A stretch of 64,000 nucleotides of DNA. Source: Kryptolebias marmoratus. Taxonomy: Eukaryota; Chordata; Actinopteri; Cyprinodontiformes; Rivulidae. The stretch spans positions 9,160,333 to 9,224,332 of the forward strand of contig NC_051435.1 in assembly GCF_001649575.2 (NCBI RefSeq), written 5' to 3'. Position 1 is the stretch's first letter. Each line of letters starts with the position of its first letter. Made by a program: the position numbers and the translations under genes. The notes beneath the pieces were generated by a model that did no database searches, was not told the DNA's origin, and saw nothing but the letters and a program-made list of their open reading frames with translations. Positions 26,779-37,794 of the stretch are shown one piece after another.

Positions 26779-28629
26779 AGCTTTCAAAACTGTTTTCGAA
26801 ATGAGAAGCCATGCACTGGTGGCCATGTCACTTTTATTGTTAGCTTTCTGTAACTTAGAGCCTCTTTTGTTGAAGAAACAAAATCTACAGTGCAGGACAA
26901 AAAAAAATAATCTGACACAAGAAGATCGTGGAGATCAAGTTGTAGTTAAGCAAATATTAATGTACGGAACAACTGACTTTGGGTATTCATTCCTGGTAAC
27001 GCATAGAGTTTGACTGATGACATTCTTGGGGCTCATAAAAGTCATGTTGAAACCCAAAGCATACAATGAACCTTAGAAAACATGAACCACATCTGACCCT
27101 GTGATCATTCTGTGCATTCACGCAGCCTGCTTGAGTTGTTTGAATGTAAAGTTGGCTCTGGGACAACCAGAAAATGAAGAAAAGAATGAAATCTTTGACT
27201 CATGAAATGTAAACAAGGACAACAAAACTGTCATTGGAGTAAATGTGAAAATTATGTATCTATGCTTTAAATTGCTGTTTAACAGACTTATACTCTTAAT
27301 TCCTCTGATACACATTTCTAATAATAAAGGACAACTGTGAGTAATTGTGAAGAAAATGGGAAAGTATTATTTTTATATATATATATATACTACATTTAGG
27401 TTTAAAAGACAATAATATACGATTTAAGTTTTGGATTTTTTGTTTGTGTTTGCTGTCATTCAGTCACATTTGATACTGAAGATGGTTTTGTGTCTGTTTT
27501 GGGTGTGGTCTCACTCTATGTTTTTAGCACATATAAAACAAATAGTCCTGTTCTTTTCTTTTGATTTGGTGGACAGTTTTTATATTCAAGCCCTCAGGAA
27601 TTATCAAATTGCAAATGAATTCATGCTTGCTCGTAATGCGATTCATTTATAATACGCTTTGCACACAAAAGAAGGTGGGTTAACAAGAAAACCCAAAGTG
27701 ACGCACTTCAGTCCCTACCTGTTCATTTTTCATCCAGATCATATGCTTTCACAGTCAGATGACAGCAGGATGTTTACTTAAACAATACCGCTGTGATCTA
27801 AAAATACTCTGATATTGAAAGGTTGGAGCCTCTTTGCTCAATTGCACCCAAATGTCAATGCCTGACCCTCCCTTTACAAGAAACAACTGCTTTTGGAAAC
27901 ACAAAGGACTGAATGTGACACTCCCTCCTGAAGCACCTTCACCCACATCTACCATAGGTAAACCACTGTGTCCACAGGATTCTACAAAAGTCTACTAATG
28001 TCATGTCAACAGTTATGTAATAGGTCCACATCTATAGGGCTGTGAAGTGTTTGAATTTAATTCATCAGCTGTTTACTCAGATTGTGAAACTAGAAAGTCT
28101 TATAGTCCCTGTGAGCTTAGTATCACATTAATGTATATTTTAGAACCAGTTTCAGGTGTATAACTTCAACTGTCCCCTTTATTAAGCCTTTCTGGAACAT
28201 TCAAACAAGGTCACAACAATCTAATGGCTGTTTGTAACAGATAACAGTAAATGCATTCATCATGATGCGGTCATCATTTAACTCTTTTTCACATCGGTTT
28301 TACACTCACAAGTATCTGTTGGAAACGGGGGGAAATGGTACCGGGTCACAGCGATGATGAGGAAGAGGACCAAAGGCCAGGCGATCAGAGTCACGGACCA
28401 CAACTACAAAAAAAAAAAAAAAAAGAAAACAAGATATTCATAAGTTTTAATCATGGCACTCAGTAAGAAAGTGTTCATTTAATTACATTACACCCAGATG
28501 CAGGTTCAAGTTACGCAAGATTCAGCTAAACTGAAGCGTTGGCTGTGCTCGAATGTCACCCACCGGCTGTCTGATGACTGCTAGGCCATTCTTCCAGAGA
28601 AGAAGCTGCAGCTGTCGGAAGAAGGCCAT
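457..28629 (-). CDS. abca12: ABCA12-like lipid transporter, 5' portion (37 coding exons, runs off left edge)
   Basis: This is the N-terminal part of an ABC subfamily A full transporter. ABCA12 in mammals loads glucosylceramide-type lipids into epidermal lamellar granules. I chained 37 exons by GT..AG sites and intron phase; every junction keeps the frame and gives about 2,760 residues before the window ends. The start is the ATG at 28629, giving MAFFRQLQLLLWKNG, which matches the usual ABCA N-terminus (short cytosolic stretch, then a first membrane helix). Paralogue choice rests on CYxxPRNLPSTGFFPFLQTLLC near residue 54, on WAFLKPMLMGQILYTP in exon 35 and on exon 36. All three are closer to human ABCA12 than to ABCA13 as I remember them. 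The six-pair membrane regions and both nucleotide-binding domains must lie left of position 1. The ectodomain is far longer than in mammalian ABCA12 (2,595 residues in total). Exon-by-exon coordinates follow in separate entries. Weak donors (exons 15, 23, 25, 28, 29) are accepted mainly on phase. Confidence 0.88.
2080..7620 (-). CDS. abca12: ABCA12 exons 27-34: conserved distal ectodomain
   Basis: Exons: 7514-7620, 5064-5170, 4646-4845, 4273-4343, 3949-4079, 3209-3358, 2434-2598 and 2080-2272. Several segments recall human ABCA12 in order: a GDP-x-x-N-I-x-x-N stretch in exon 29, a paired-cysteine exon 32 (W-L-x-x-L-x-x-C-N ... F-F-C-S-L-S), and exon 34 with LSRALCSNGITALFG and a Lys/Glu-rich segment ending in IPRDA. 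This marks re-entry into the part shared with mammals. Exon 32 could start at CAG|ATG (used here) or 3 nt earlier; both keep frame. The exon 29 donor (GTACCC) and the exon 30 acceptor (TTTAAG) are weak but give a continuous frame. Confidence 0.82.
7802..8743 (-). CDS. abca12: ABCA12 exon 26: second large ectodomain exon (942 nt)
   Basis: This single exon encodes residues 1955-2269, with acceptor TTTTCCACAG and donor AA|GTAAGT. The product is helical with sequons such as NNSS, NITS, NETL and NASL. Near its middle it carries RVRRRRD (residues 2171-2177), a strongly basic furin-like motif that would separate the distal from the membrane-proximal ectodomain if cleaved. It is the second-longest exon seen in the gene. 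I could not match it to a specific segment of human ABCA12. Confidence 0.88.
10081..15188 (-). CDS. abca12: ABCA12 exons 19-25: middle ectodomain
   Basis: Exons: 15076-15188, 14617-14684, 14156-14286, 13910-14040, 12017-12159, 10478-10645 and 10081-10298. They chain in phase between the two giant exons and encode helical, sequon-bearing sequence. Exon 22 has a good GTGAGA donor at 13909, but the frame stays open for about 100 more codons beyond it, so an intron-retained or longer form cannot be excluded. Exon 23 is joined through the TTTACAG acceptor at 12160, not the nearer CTTCAG, because only the former keeps phase. Its donor (GTTCGC) is weak. A MITE is inserted in the intron between exons 19 and 20. 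Confidence 0.8.
14831..15045. mobile_element. Palindromic hAT-type MITE with 8-bp target-site duplication
   Basis: A 215-bp fold-back element starts with CAGGGGGTCTCCAG and ends with CTGGACACCCCTG. Its two arms of about 80 bp are near-perfect reverse complements around a short centre. The 8 bases immediately outside each end are identical (acctacag at 14823-14830 and 15046-15053). The CAGGGG-type ends and 8-bp duplication are the hallmarks of the hAT superfamily. It has no coding capacity. It sits in the ABCA12 intron between exons 20 and 19, with its right duplication ending 23 nt from the exon 19 boundary. Confidence 0.9.
15760..18384 (-). CDS. abca12: ABCA12 exon 18: giant 2,625-nt ectodomain exon
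   Basis: A single open exon encodes about residues 756-1631, entered from a CCCCAG acceptor at 18385 and left at a CAT|GTGAGT donor at 15760. The protein is helical and rich in Leu, Ile, Thr, Asn and Gln, with more than twenty NxS/T sequons, no membrane segment and only a few cysteines. This fits a large glycosylated lumenal or extracellular domain. Human ABCA13 is known for similarly giant ectodomain exons, whereas mammalian ABCA12 lacks one, so this exon looks like an ancestral feature kept, or an expansion gained, in the fish gene. I recognise no catalytic motif in it. Confidence 0.88.
18759..25578 (-). CDS. abca12: ABCA12 exons 4-17: proximal ectodomain
   Basis: Exons, 5' to 3': 25448-25578, 25140-25210, 24685-24855, 24331-24524, 23967-24085, 23290-23390, 22694-22840, 21751-21908, 21197-21330, 20620-20747, 20172-20336, 19712-19911, 19327-19460 and 18759-18873. 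All join in phase. They encode mainly amphipathic helices with scattered NxS/T sites and few cysteines, the style of the ABCA12/ABCA13 ectodomain. Exon 6 carries TFCHTNSTL, which resembles the human ABCA12 segment around its early Cys/Asn-Xaa-Thr region. Exon 11 contains KRYQRS (residues 447-452), a minimal R-x-x-R convertase motif. Most of exons 9-17 has no obvious counterpart in the shorter mammalian protein. The donor of exon 15 (GTTTTG) is weak but is the only nearby choice that preserves phase. Confidence 0.8.
18971..19213. mobile_element. Decayed non-autonomous DNA transposon with inverted ends
   Basis: The segment begins TTAGAGCTGCACAGTAT and ends with TGTGCAGCTCTTAA, so the ends are inverted copies of a (T)AGAGCTGCACA motif around an AT-rich interior with repeated ATTGCAATA-like words. 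This resembles the abundant TTAGGGCTGCACGATA-type element of fish genomes, from memory. No clean target duplication is visible. It lies in the ABCA12 intron between exons 17 and 16. Confidence 0.6.
26415..28629 (-). CDS. abca12: ABCA12 exons 1-3: N-terminus, first membrane helix, first conserved ectodomain block
   Basis: Exon 1 is 28564-28629 (22 codons). Exon 2 is 28310-28403 and encodes the hydrophobic helix LWSVTLIAWPLVLFLIIAV, about residues 23-41, the first transmembrane segment of the transporter. Exon 3 is 26415-26553 and begins the lumenal/extracellular side with CYVGPRNLPSTGFFPF, nearly the human ABCA12 block. Exon 3 ends in the basic run SRNRR, which continues as S in exon 4 and gives a canonical furin-type R-x-R-R motif at residues 97-100. 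The acceptor of exon 2 has an uninterrupted run of T residues on the coding strand. Confidence 0.9.
26708..26773. repeat. (TA)n microsatellite, about 33 units
   Basis: An uninterrupted TA dinucleotide tract of about 66 bp lies in ABCA12 intron 2, 155 bp upstream of exon 3. It can extrude as a cruciform and is likely length-polymorphic. The long Tyr-Ile open frames through it are artefacts. Confidence 0.97.
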
Positions 28630-29038
28630 CAGTGCAGGAGTCTACAAAAAAGACACATCAGTCTATAACTTGCTGTAATTTATGGGTTAGAATATACTGT
28701 ATCTGTGTAACTTAACCAGCCTCAGCGTGGTTCAGTCTAACAGAACGTGGATAAATAGCAATGCAGAACTTTCATTGTTTAAAGTAACAATAGGGATAAA
28801 AGATGGCTGCGGGCAGACATGAGAGGGAAGGTTCGGAAGTTATTGTAAGGAATTACAGTAACATGTTTTGATAAAACGAGGGCCTAGCATTCATTGAAAT
28901 AATGCATATCACCTTTCGTGTCAGAGTTTATCTTGTGCTCAGAAACGACAGAGTTGGAGATGTTTTGGTCAAACCTTGAATATAACTTTATCCAACACAA
29001 CGTCTTTAAATGTCATTTTCAGAGTACAGCCGGTGTTA

Positions 29039-29545
29039 TGAATGACTCTCAGCTACTACCACATCCAGTCTTAGCTCAGTATCTGTAAAACTGACTGAGC
29101 TGGAGCCATTTTTAAGTTGGCTAATGTTGACTGGTGGCCATCTTAAATTGGATTGACTTCAAAAGTTAATGAGCTGTAGATGTTCATCCAATGATTACGT
29201 CCTGGAAGTCTCCTTAAAATCTATCCAGTGGTTCATGAGATATTTTGCTAACAGACAAGCATAGATAAGCATAGATATAACACACTGAGTTGCCCTTAGA
29301 GTCTATGTTGTGAATGACTCTCAGCTACAACCACGCCAAATTTTAAGTCAATATCTATGAAACTGACTGAATTATAGCCATTTCTGTGTTTTCTGAATTC
29401 AGTCTCATGTGGCGGCCATCTTGAATTTGTTTGGCTTCAAAAATTAATGTCTTGGAGACACATCTAGTGATTATTTACTGAAAGTTTCAATAAAATCAGT
29501 CCAGTGTATCATCAGATATTTTGCAAACAGACAAGCAAAACTGAC
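29039..29545. repeat. Two diverged tandem copies of an interspersed repeat (period about 272 bp)
   Basis: TGAATGACTCTCAGCTAC starts at 29039 and again at 29311. After each copy the same order of words recurs: a CATATCTGTAAAACTGACTGA-like stretch, a GGCCATCTT word followed by AAATTGGATT or GAATTTGTTT, CTTCAAAA(G/A)TTAATG, and AGATATTTTGC(T/A)AACAGACAAGC. The copies differ by many substitutions. This is a teleost-type dispersed repeat in the ABCA12 5' intron. Its class is uncertain. Confidence 0.75.
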
Positions 29546-29739
29546 TCCAAATAGTTAATGGCTCAGTTGAAAAAAGATTTTGCGTAACTGGTTAGCGCCA
29601 CAGATGCGTGTTGGACGATTAAAAGGCAAATTGGCTCCGCACAAAACACGAAACTAAACGGCAACACGTAACATTAAGTAATTAAAGCATTAAAATATTA
29701 TCGGATATATTCTCCTCCGCGCGCTTCCAAAGCACTCAC

Positions 29740-29935
29740 CTGGCTGCTGTCGTCCGCTTTGATTGGTTAGATTATTCGTTATTTTCCTCTCAGGCTCATT
29801 ACGAAGGACATCCTGAATAAAAACGGAACAAATTCGGGCGCCTAAAAATTAGTTATAAAAAAACCAAGCCAAAAAGAAAACCGGACGAGTTTAAAGGAGC
29901 TGAGGCAACAAGCTGCTGTTTCTGCACCTGTCCTC
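29740..29935 (-). promoter_or_regulatory. abca12: ABCA12 5' non-coding exon and promoter area (upstream limit uncertain)
   Basis: A strong donor, CAG followed by GTGAGT, sits at 29740/29739 on the minus strand in a locally GC-richer stretch. The first coding exon is preceded by a good acceptor (T-run then TTGTAG) 12 nt upstream of its ATG, so at least one untranslated upstream exon is expected, and this is the best candidate. The transcription start is not visible. I see no convincing TATA box, so the upstream limit given is only approximate. Confidence 0.45.
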
Positions 29936-31155
29936 CTGACTGTGGAGGTGCTGAAGCTCCTCCTCTGCTCAAGGCAATCTGTGGGAAGGGTGTGTTTCCA
30001 TTCTGTGTCCAAAACCAGCAAAAAAGAGCTGCTTGATTACACATCATCAATTATTCTATCATTTCCACTGCTCTGTTGTACCATAAGGCTTTCTATCAAG
30101 TCATTCTCAGAAGTTTTTGTTTCACTCATCATCTGAAAAACAGTAAAGCTGCAGGTGCAGCAAAAAATGATAACCTCATTTTTATGGCTCTCAATTTTTA
30201 AACAATGACTAAATCATATAGATATATTTTTTGATCAAATTCGTATAATATGAGCTGATCTTAAATGTATTTTTACTGTAAGTATTGTCATAGTTCTTGT
30301 TCAGGTTATATTGATGGAAATAAACATTTAACCTCGCTGTTCTATGCTGTGAGTGGAGGTCTTAAAGGTGGCCAGGGTGGCTCAGTAGCATCATATTACA
30401 CTCTCGTCTTGTGAGCTGTTGTTGTTGTGAAGGTATGAATCTCTACGGGGGGAAGTCACACAACATGAGGATCGTCCCCTGAGAAAAGTGGGCGAGCTGA
30501 GTGTTTTCCAGATGTTTCGACTTCCATGGCGAGGCTGAAGGAGACAAAAGATTTCATGCGATACCCAGGAATTGATTATCATGAAAGTAAAACTATGCGT
30601 TTAATAGAACAAGTGTCATCAGGGTTAGACAGTCTGACAACATCTCAGCTAAAGTTGGGTGAAAAACTCCTCTTCTTCTCAGTTCAGTACAGCTGAGGCT
30701 TCTTTGTCCGGATACATTAATGTTGCGTAATGTTTTACATTATTATGTAGGAATTTTATGCCTTTAAATTTGTTACATTATCCTAATGTATTCTCATTAT
30801 CCGAACCTAAAGAACCACAGAGTGGATACTGCTTTGTTAAACCCCACCAAGGTAGTTACACTGGTTTTCCATCTTGATAGCATTGTGTGGGAAGAAAAAA
30901 AATGTTTCCCAGAAACGGGCAAGGTGCAGCGTCATCCCTCTGCAGCAGCACGCACGTTTCGTTCCAGTGCGATTATCTGTCTGATCCCGTTGCCTCTGTA
31001 AAGAAACTTAACGAACAAAACTAATTTATATGTCCAGAAAGTTAGAGCATGTTTATTAGCTTAGCTTTTGACTTTTCCTTAACCACATCAACAGACATGA
31101 AACAGCTCCTGAAACACAAACTCCACTAAAACTTTAAGAAGCAAACTTACAATTT

Positions 31156-31186
<31 letters not shown>

Positions 31187-32280
31187 AAAAACTAATTTTT
31201 AAAACAAAACCATTAATTTCTTGTAGAATAGTAATAAATCAATGTCTCCTAAATAAGAGGGAAGGCTCGGGGTGTTGGAAGGACTCCATCCTGATCAGAA
31301 GTTTTTAGAAGAGGTGCATTTTCTGCAAAAAGCAAACATGTTTTACACCCGTTATCCTGCATGTCTGTCAGCTGCTTAAACATTCCCACTTACAGGAGAC
31401 GGGAAGAAGTCTTTAGACAAATTAATCAGAACTGAGTTTGAGTCATCTGAAAGTGTGTGTGTGTGTGTGTGTGTGTTGCTGTCAGTCAGGACTGAACAGA
31501 ATAGTCAATAAAAAGGCATCATTAGGGTTTCATATACGAAAACCATATTTGATTCTTAAGGCTGACAGTGACTTCACAACACATTATTTTTAGCCTTTAT
31601 TTGACAACAAAGTTTTGTACAAACTGGCAGAAGATTGGCATGTGTTGTTTTGTGGCATTTTAGCTTCTCCCAGTGAAAGAATGATTGTTCTGCTGTGTAT
31701 AGTGTTTATTTTATCAAAAGACAAATAACCATGTTAAACATTGTCCATACAAAAAATAGAGTTGATTTTTTTGAGCTTATGAGTCCCATTTAAGAACACT
31801 GGATAAAAGCATTAATTCACTACAATCATTTGATCATGAATCACATACTCTTCTTTTCTTTTCTAACCTTTTCTCTGAAATACAAGCATGTTTTCACATG
31901 ACCTAAACAGCAAACTGTGTTAAATGTTGCAAAATGTAAACTGGGAACACAGCCGTAAAGTATCCTTAGTCATTAGAAGATACTTGTCACCATTTGCGCG
32001 GCTCTTAAAAAATAAATACAAAATAAACTGTGTAAAATACAAAGCTCCCATAAAAGAGAAACACAGTAACCATCCACTCTATAAATGTATGAAGATTTAA
32101 TTGTTGAACTTTACAGTAACATATATTTGAGCATAAAGTTCAGTCACAGAAGCCATCTGATTAAAAACACTGGAATAATGAGGGGGAGGGGGAACAGTTC
32201 ATATATCTTGTATTTTCCACACAAAATACCACTGTAACACTGCGTTTGGCACTTGAGGGTGAGGAAAGTCAGCGGTGAGT
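29936..32280. other. Intergenic region between ABCA12 and POFUT2 (tail-to-head), no gene seen
   Basis: No supported coding exon was found. It contains the possible SINE relic, a (CAA)n microsatellite at 31157-31187 and a (GT)n microsatellite at 31453-31476. The left part holds the ABCA12 promoter region. The right part probably holds the POFUT2 3' UTR: AATAAA-type signals on the minus strand (seen as TTTATT) occur near 31705 and 31592, but I cannot choose between them. Confidence 0.6.
30368..30550 (+). repeat. Possible tRNA-derived SINE relic
   Basis: GGTGGCTCAGTAGCATCAT resembles a Pol III A box (TGGCNNAGTNG), and GGTATGAATCTC about 55 bp later resembles a decayed B box. The spacing fits a tRNA-like head. 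The body is not recognised and there is no clear tail or target duplication, so this is tentative. Confidence 0.35.
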
Positions 32281-35200
32281 TCAGTAAACGATTTTCCAGT
32301 GTGTGGGCTGTTCACATTGTGTCTCAGAGTCTCCACAGAAACGGTTGTATGTGGTCTTAGGGTCAAAGCCGAGGATTTCTCTCTCCTCGTGGATCCGGAA
32401 GGAGAAGGTGGACACGGACGTTCCGATGAAGGTCCTGGAAACAAACAAATATAAATGTATAGCCAGAGTGGGCAGGAATGAAGGTTAGACACGTGAGAAT
32501 GTGCAACGCGGAGTGAAACGCCTGAGTCATCTGGACTCGTTTTTCAAGCTGAGGAATAGTTTGGGGCATGTATAACAAAGACGGTGTGGCTTAAAACATC
32601 TAAACTATTTTATGTTAGACAAAAGTGGGCAGATACTGGTTTTCCATTAATAATCTCTGAGAAATCTCAAAAAGAAAAGACAGATTAATAACTTGAATTG
32701 ATGCAATCATTCAAATATCTAACACATATTTTATTTTGACAAAGAAAATCCTCCAAAAAATGGACCTGCCAATCGTGATTAGGAGTACAACTAAAACGTA
32801 AAACAAACAAACATTTATAAAGAATAAGAGAGGCCTATTAATGTGGCATGCAGAGGGAACCTAACAGGCTGGAAGCCAAAACCATAAACATAAGTAAAGA
32901 AATAAAACGGTTGAATCATTTTATTTCTGACTGTGTGAGGTATATAAAAAATTCTGAATAAAATCTACATTTAGAAATTTACACACAGCAGCATGTTATA
33001 CAATACTAAATAAAAAAAGGAATATACATTATTTCATTGGTGGAGAAAAATCCAATTCCATAGAAAGCAACAATCTAATCCAAAAAGAATCATATCATTT
33101 GGTCAAACCACATGAAGTTTATGAGGTTTTAAACCTTCTAAGGCAGATTTAGGTGGAATTTGGATCAGATCTGACAGAACTGATGAAACAGCACATTCTG
33201 TAAATCTGTAAATTACAGCTTCAAATATACAGTATATTACTTTATTATCTGTTTAAATCTAAAGGAGATCATTACAAACTATGCTCTTTTAAAGAAAGTC
33301 ATTTCCCCTACGACCTCTGAAGCAAACTGGCTTCTTTTTGCCAATAAAAAGCTGCCCCCTGCTGGCCAGTATATAGAATGCCTGTTTAAGATCACTTCTG
33401 AATTGGATTTTTCTTTTTTCTTTTTTTAAGTACAGTCTGTGTACATATAACATAAACATTCGATAAAACAAGATTTATCTGTCAGTCAGTCATTTCAGTC
33501 TTCATTAACTGCTGTCCACCCTGTTACGTTTCTAAGCACTTTTTTTTAACAATCTGGGCTGTAACATACCATATTGTCATCATTTCAGATAAAAAGCCTT
33601 TAACACTAGGCCAGATTTAAAAAATTACCTTGCATGAGCGCAGATCCACTGGTCAATAATGGCCACTCCTCCGTCTTTAAGCAGCTCCAAGTCCTCCTTG
33701 GACGGCTCAAAGCGAACCATGTCAGGCAACAAGCGTTTCAGCTCCTTTAGCTCTACAAGAATACAGGCATTTCACAGGATAATAAAATTGTTTAGTTACT
33801 TACCTTCTTGTTATCACTTCCTCATGTATCTTATTTTGCATTGTTCATGCTGTCTTAACTACTTTTAAATTTCAAACCGCATTATATTAGCCGTTCTACA
33901 TTTCATTTAAGAAAAAGTCAGAATAAACAAAAATGTATTTGTTTCTGTGTATTACCGTCTCCATCTGCATCAGTTGCAACAAACACAGTGTCGAGTTTGT
34001 GTTTCTTCATCAAGCTTCGGATTTTTTTGACTGCCCCTTTAAGGCTGGGCACGTCGTCTCTGTGACCCCAGATAAAGTCCTTTCTGCGCAGATGGACCCC
34101 TACATACGGACCACCTCTGGCTGAGCCAGGTTTGGCCTGACGAGGAAATAAAGAAATAGAAGCCAGTTGTTTAATTTCTGCTAATGACTTAAAGAAATCC
34201 TTTGATATCCTGTACATGGTTGTTTATGATACAGTCAACATCTGACTAAAAGCAGCTTGTAGATGGTGTGTCCCAATTCAGCAGAAAGAAGCAGGAGAAC
34301 TGGCATCAGCGCTAAAATGTCCTGATGTTTTTGGGTCAGCTACAAATAGGCCTATGTTATATTTAGAACAGTTTGACCACTTCACAACCACCAGACACCC
34401 CATTGTTTTGGGTAACTGGGGTAATCTTCCTGGGATTCCCTCAAAGTCACCAGCCTCCTTTGAGAAAAGCAATAAATTCATGTCTCGCACTGCCTGGCTT
34501 GGCTTGTTTTTGTGATTTAGGGGTTTTTAACATGTTACTCCGACTGCATACTAACCTTTTTACAACACCCAGTTCTTGTAGGCAAGCCGATTCTGGGTAA
34601 TGTTAGGTTTCTGTCACGTTGAAGAGCGCAAAATAACAGCTGCGGCTGACAGCTGGAAAGGGCACTAAGATAGCGAGCTGAAGTTGTTCATGTTCTGCAT
34701 GCACATGTGTACTCAAAAATCACTTCTTCTTGGGTGAGTCAACCTCTAGGCTGCCTAAAATGTGTTTGGTTCATTTCTGACAGCACTGGTTATTTTCCAT
34801 ACATGTAGTTTGTCCAGCCTGCTTGAGTAAACAGGGACAGTGTGTACTTAATTATAGTAATCAACACACAAATAATGAATATAATTGGTGTACACTACTC
34901 AGTCCATTTCAAAGGCACAAAAACATCCATTGTTACCTTGTAAATGGAGCTGATCATGGAGTAAACATTTAAAACAAATTGTTTCCTTAAAAGAACAAAA
35001 CAAAAACATCAACATTCTCCCATAATAGGATAATAACAAGAAGAAGATGATACACAATGACTCACTTTCATGCGAGTCCAGTCCTCATTGTACATTGTAT
35101 GATCACTGTCATCTGTAGAGTTCAGGTGTTTTGCTCTGAAATCGTCTCCTATGAGTCGCAGGTGTTTGGCAAAAACCATGCTACGACGGGTCTAATTTAA

Positions 35201-37794
35201 ACAGATAAAACAGAAGAGAAAGTGTAACTTTAACCTTTAATAAAAAATATATTAAAAAATTAATTGTTGTATTAAAAGAAAAAAAAACAATGCCTAAGAT
35301 TTCCTCTGGATCAGATAATTCAAAGCCAAAGAAACAAATGTGATTCCTGTTAACAAGATTTCTAAAGGGGGGTGATAAAACTTCACTTACATCCCAGTAA
35401 TCCTTCCCTGCGTAGTGGTCATGAAGAAGTGTCTCGGCTCGATCAAGCATAACTGATCTACGAGGGAAAAAAAGGCACAGAAACAAGCAAATATCAGTGT
35501 GATCTGAAAGAACAAACTGTAACAAATACAGTTAAATAACAATGAAATCAGATCATCATTCAGCACCACACAAAAAAAAAACAATCCCAGGCCAGGTTGT
35601 TTTATAAAGAATTATACGCCTCATTTTTCATGGGCTTTGACTCAGATCAGTTTCTGATCCCGATTTAATCCGTTTCAGTTAAATAATAAAATACATGTGG
35701 AGAGCAGTGAGGCATCATCCCGACAAAAGAAACAGAAGTGTGGGTCAAAACTGTGAAGAGTCTGTTTTTAATGTAGAACTGCTCTGCCTCAAAATGTGAC
35801 ACTGACAAAGCAAAAGACAATTTGAGCTCCAATAATAATAATAATAATAAGAAGAAAAATATTAGTAGTACTATAGTACCAAGTATAAAACACCCTTTCT
35901 TACAACTGAACATGTCAGGTTAAAAAACCCTTTTCAGGTACAAGATACATAACATTACCAGCTTTAGCCTGTCTCAGTGAAGTTGTATAAAACTTTAATT
36001 TAAAAAAAGGGACTAATGTTTGAATTTTACAAAGTTATTGAAGTCATTAATGTGATGTAAACAATCTCTAACAAAAGGCCTCTTGTGTGCAAATGTTCTT
36101 ACATTGCTGAGATGTTTTTCTGAAGCACGGGGGCCATGATTGAGGCATGGCCTTGAGCTGATACGCACGTTACATTTCGAGCTCTTGTTTCCTCGTAGCC
36201 CCAAAACCACCCTCTGTGGAAACAAACAAAATAAGGCAGACGAGAAGAAAAATGGAAAGAAATGTACAAGCATGAAGGCGCAGTGAGATACTATTAATAA
36301 TGTTGGAAATGTTGTCTGCACACAAGTGAAACATGTTTAATTTATCTATTGTAACAAAGTCAGCATATTTATGGACTTTTTTTTACAATATCTTCAGTTT
36401 CATTGTGTTCTCATAACTATGTCAAAAAAAACTGAACTTATATTAAATTGATGTCATTCAGCCTATGTATTGTGTTATTTTACCTGTAGTACCCTTGTTT
36501 ATCTTTGGAGTACATTAACTTCTCAATGCATGGCCTCTCATCAACTTTTTCTTCCCATTTCCCATCGGTCCATCCCTCAGCATAGTTCTGCAGCACCAGA
36601 ACCTGGTCAATAAATGGCCCTCCATTTTCTACATCCAATGGAAAAAAAAAAAAGGCACTTAATGAGTATTGATTTTTAGATATATTTAATCTGAGAAGCA
36701 TTACCATCTGTTTTAACAGTTTCTAAAAATGGTGTTTGAATAAACAGTACTGTAAATGACCATGCTTAAACAGAACCGCACTCACCGGCGATAAATTCCT
36801 CATACTCGATGACAGGGACATTGGCCTGCAGGCTGGTGAGGCTGAAGAACTCTCCCCACGGGATGCGGATCTGGTGAAGGTCTGGACTTTGCCAGTGATA
36901 GAGGCGGCCCCAGGGGGGAAGAACCAGTACCCAGTCATCCCCCTCTTTTCTTAGAGTTTTGACCAGGGAAGCCATGCGGATATAAACATCCCTCCGCAAA
37001 TTAAATCCCTCTGGAGGGTTTACGTCATATAAAAGGTACCTGGGATGAAAAAGAGACGCATTAGAAAAATCTTTCACTCCAACCTTGGAAATCATTTCCA
37101 TTATAGTTTCCTGCCTAAATATAAATGTGGTCCATCTTGCGTCCATCACCATATTTAAATTAAATAAGTACATCTGCATTACATCTGTTGGTGTAGGTCA
37201 AAGAAGCCCTAATGAGATATCCCTGCAATCAACTAGATATTAATCACAATAAATGGATAAATGAATGGGGAAATGGATGCAAGAGATTATATCTCTGAGT
37301 GGGGACTCTATATTTAACATCTTAACAGCATAATAGTAATTTGGTAAGCCCTGAGTGTATGAGTTTAATGGATTTATGAATATTACACGTAAAACCCTTT
37401 ATGTTAAGTCGCTCTCCTTCAGAATTGAGCTCCTAACTCGCGTTCAAGCCTGAAGAAATTGCTTAAAAACACATATGTAAGAGGCGAAAGCCATAACTTG
37501 AAATTAAAGCGGCCGTAAAAATAAACACAACCGCTACAATAATTAAAAAAGGAAACCCTCTGACCAAATTACTGTAGCACTGCTGACTAGCCATGCTAAC
37601 ATCCAGCAGGAAACTCACCGCAGCTCCTTAGCGGCAGCGACGGAGACTGAGGCCGTTTGGCTGGCAGTGAACACACTGTCGCATTTTATTCTTTCTACAG
37701 CTGCAAAAGCCACGAAAAGAGACAACAGGAAAGCGCTAAACGAATAGGCTGACGCCAGATATTTCACTAGTGTGTGCAATGGGATGCACGCCAT
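32281..37794 (-). CDS. pofut2: GDP-fucose protein O-fucosyltransferase 2 (complete, nine exons)
   Basis: POFUT2 acts in the ER and adds O-fucose to Ser/Thr of folded thrombospondin type 1 repeats. Exons: 37619-37794, 36786-37039, 36484-36628, 36103-36213, 35391-35457, 35066-35191, 33956-34136, 33629-33752 and 32281-32434. All phases agree and give 445 residues (human 429). The ATG at 37794 gives [13 protein letters not shown]... with a hydrophobic signal segment at about residues 15-33. An upstream in-frame ATG exists, but the later one places the signal properly. Family landmarks are [59 protein letters not shown] (the GT65/68 nucleotide-sugar binding region), [35 protein letters not shown] and a C-terminal THWKIVY. 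The call is firm, and I see no breaks. Confidence 0.95.

Noticed and set aside
26565..26853. Open frames encoding Tyr-Ile repeats
   Set aside because: They are translations of the TA microsatellite.
457..28629. Assignment of the large gene to ABCA13 because of its giant exons
   Set aside because: The N-terminal block (PRNLPSTGFFPFLQ), exon 35 (AFLKPMLMGQILYTP) and exon 36 are closer to ABCA12 than to ABCA13 in my recollection. A tree of the ATPase domains outside this window would settle it.
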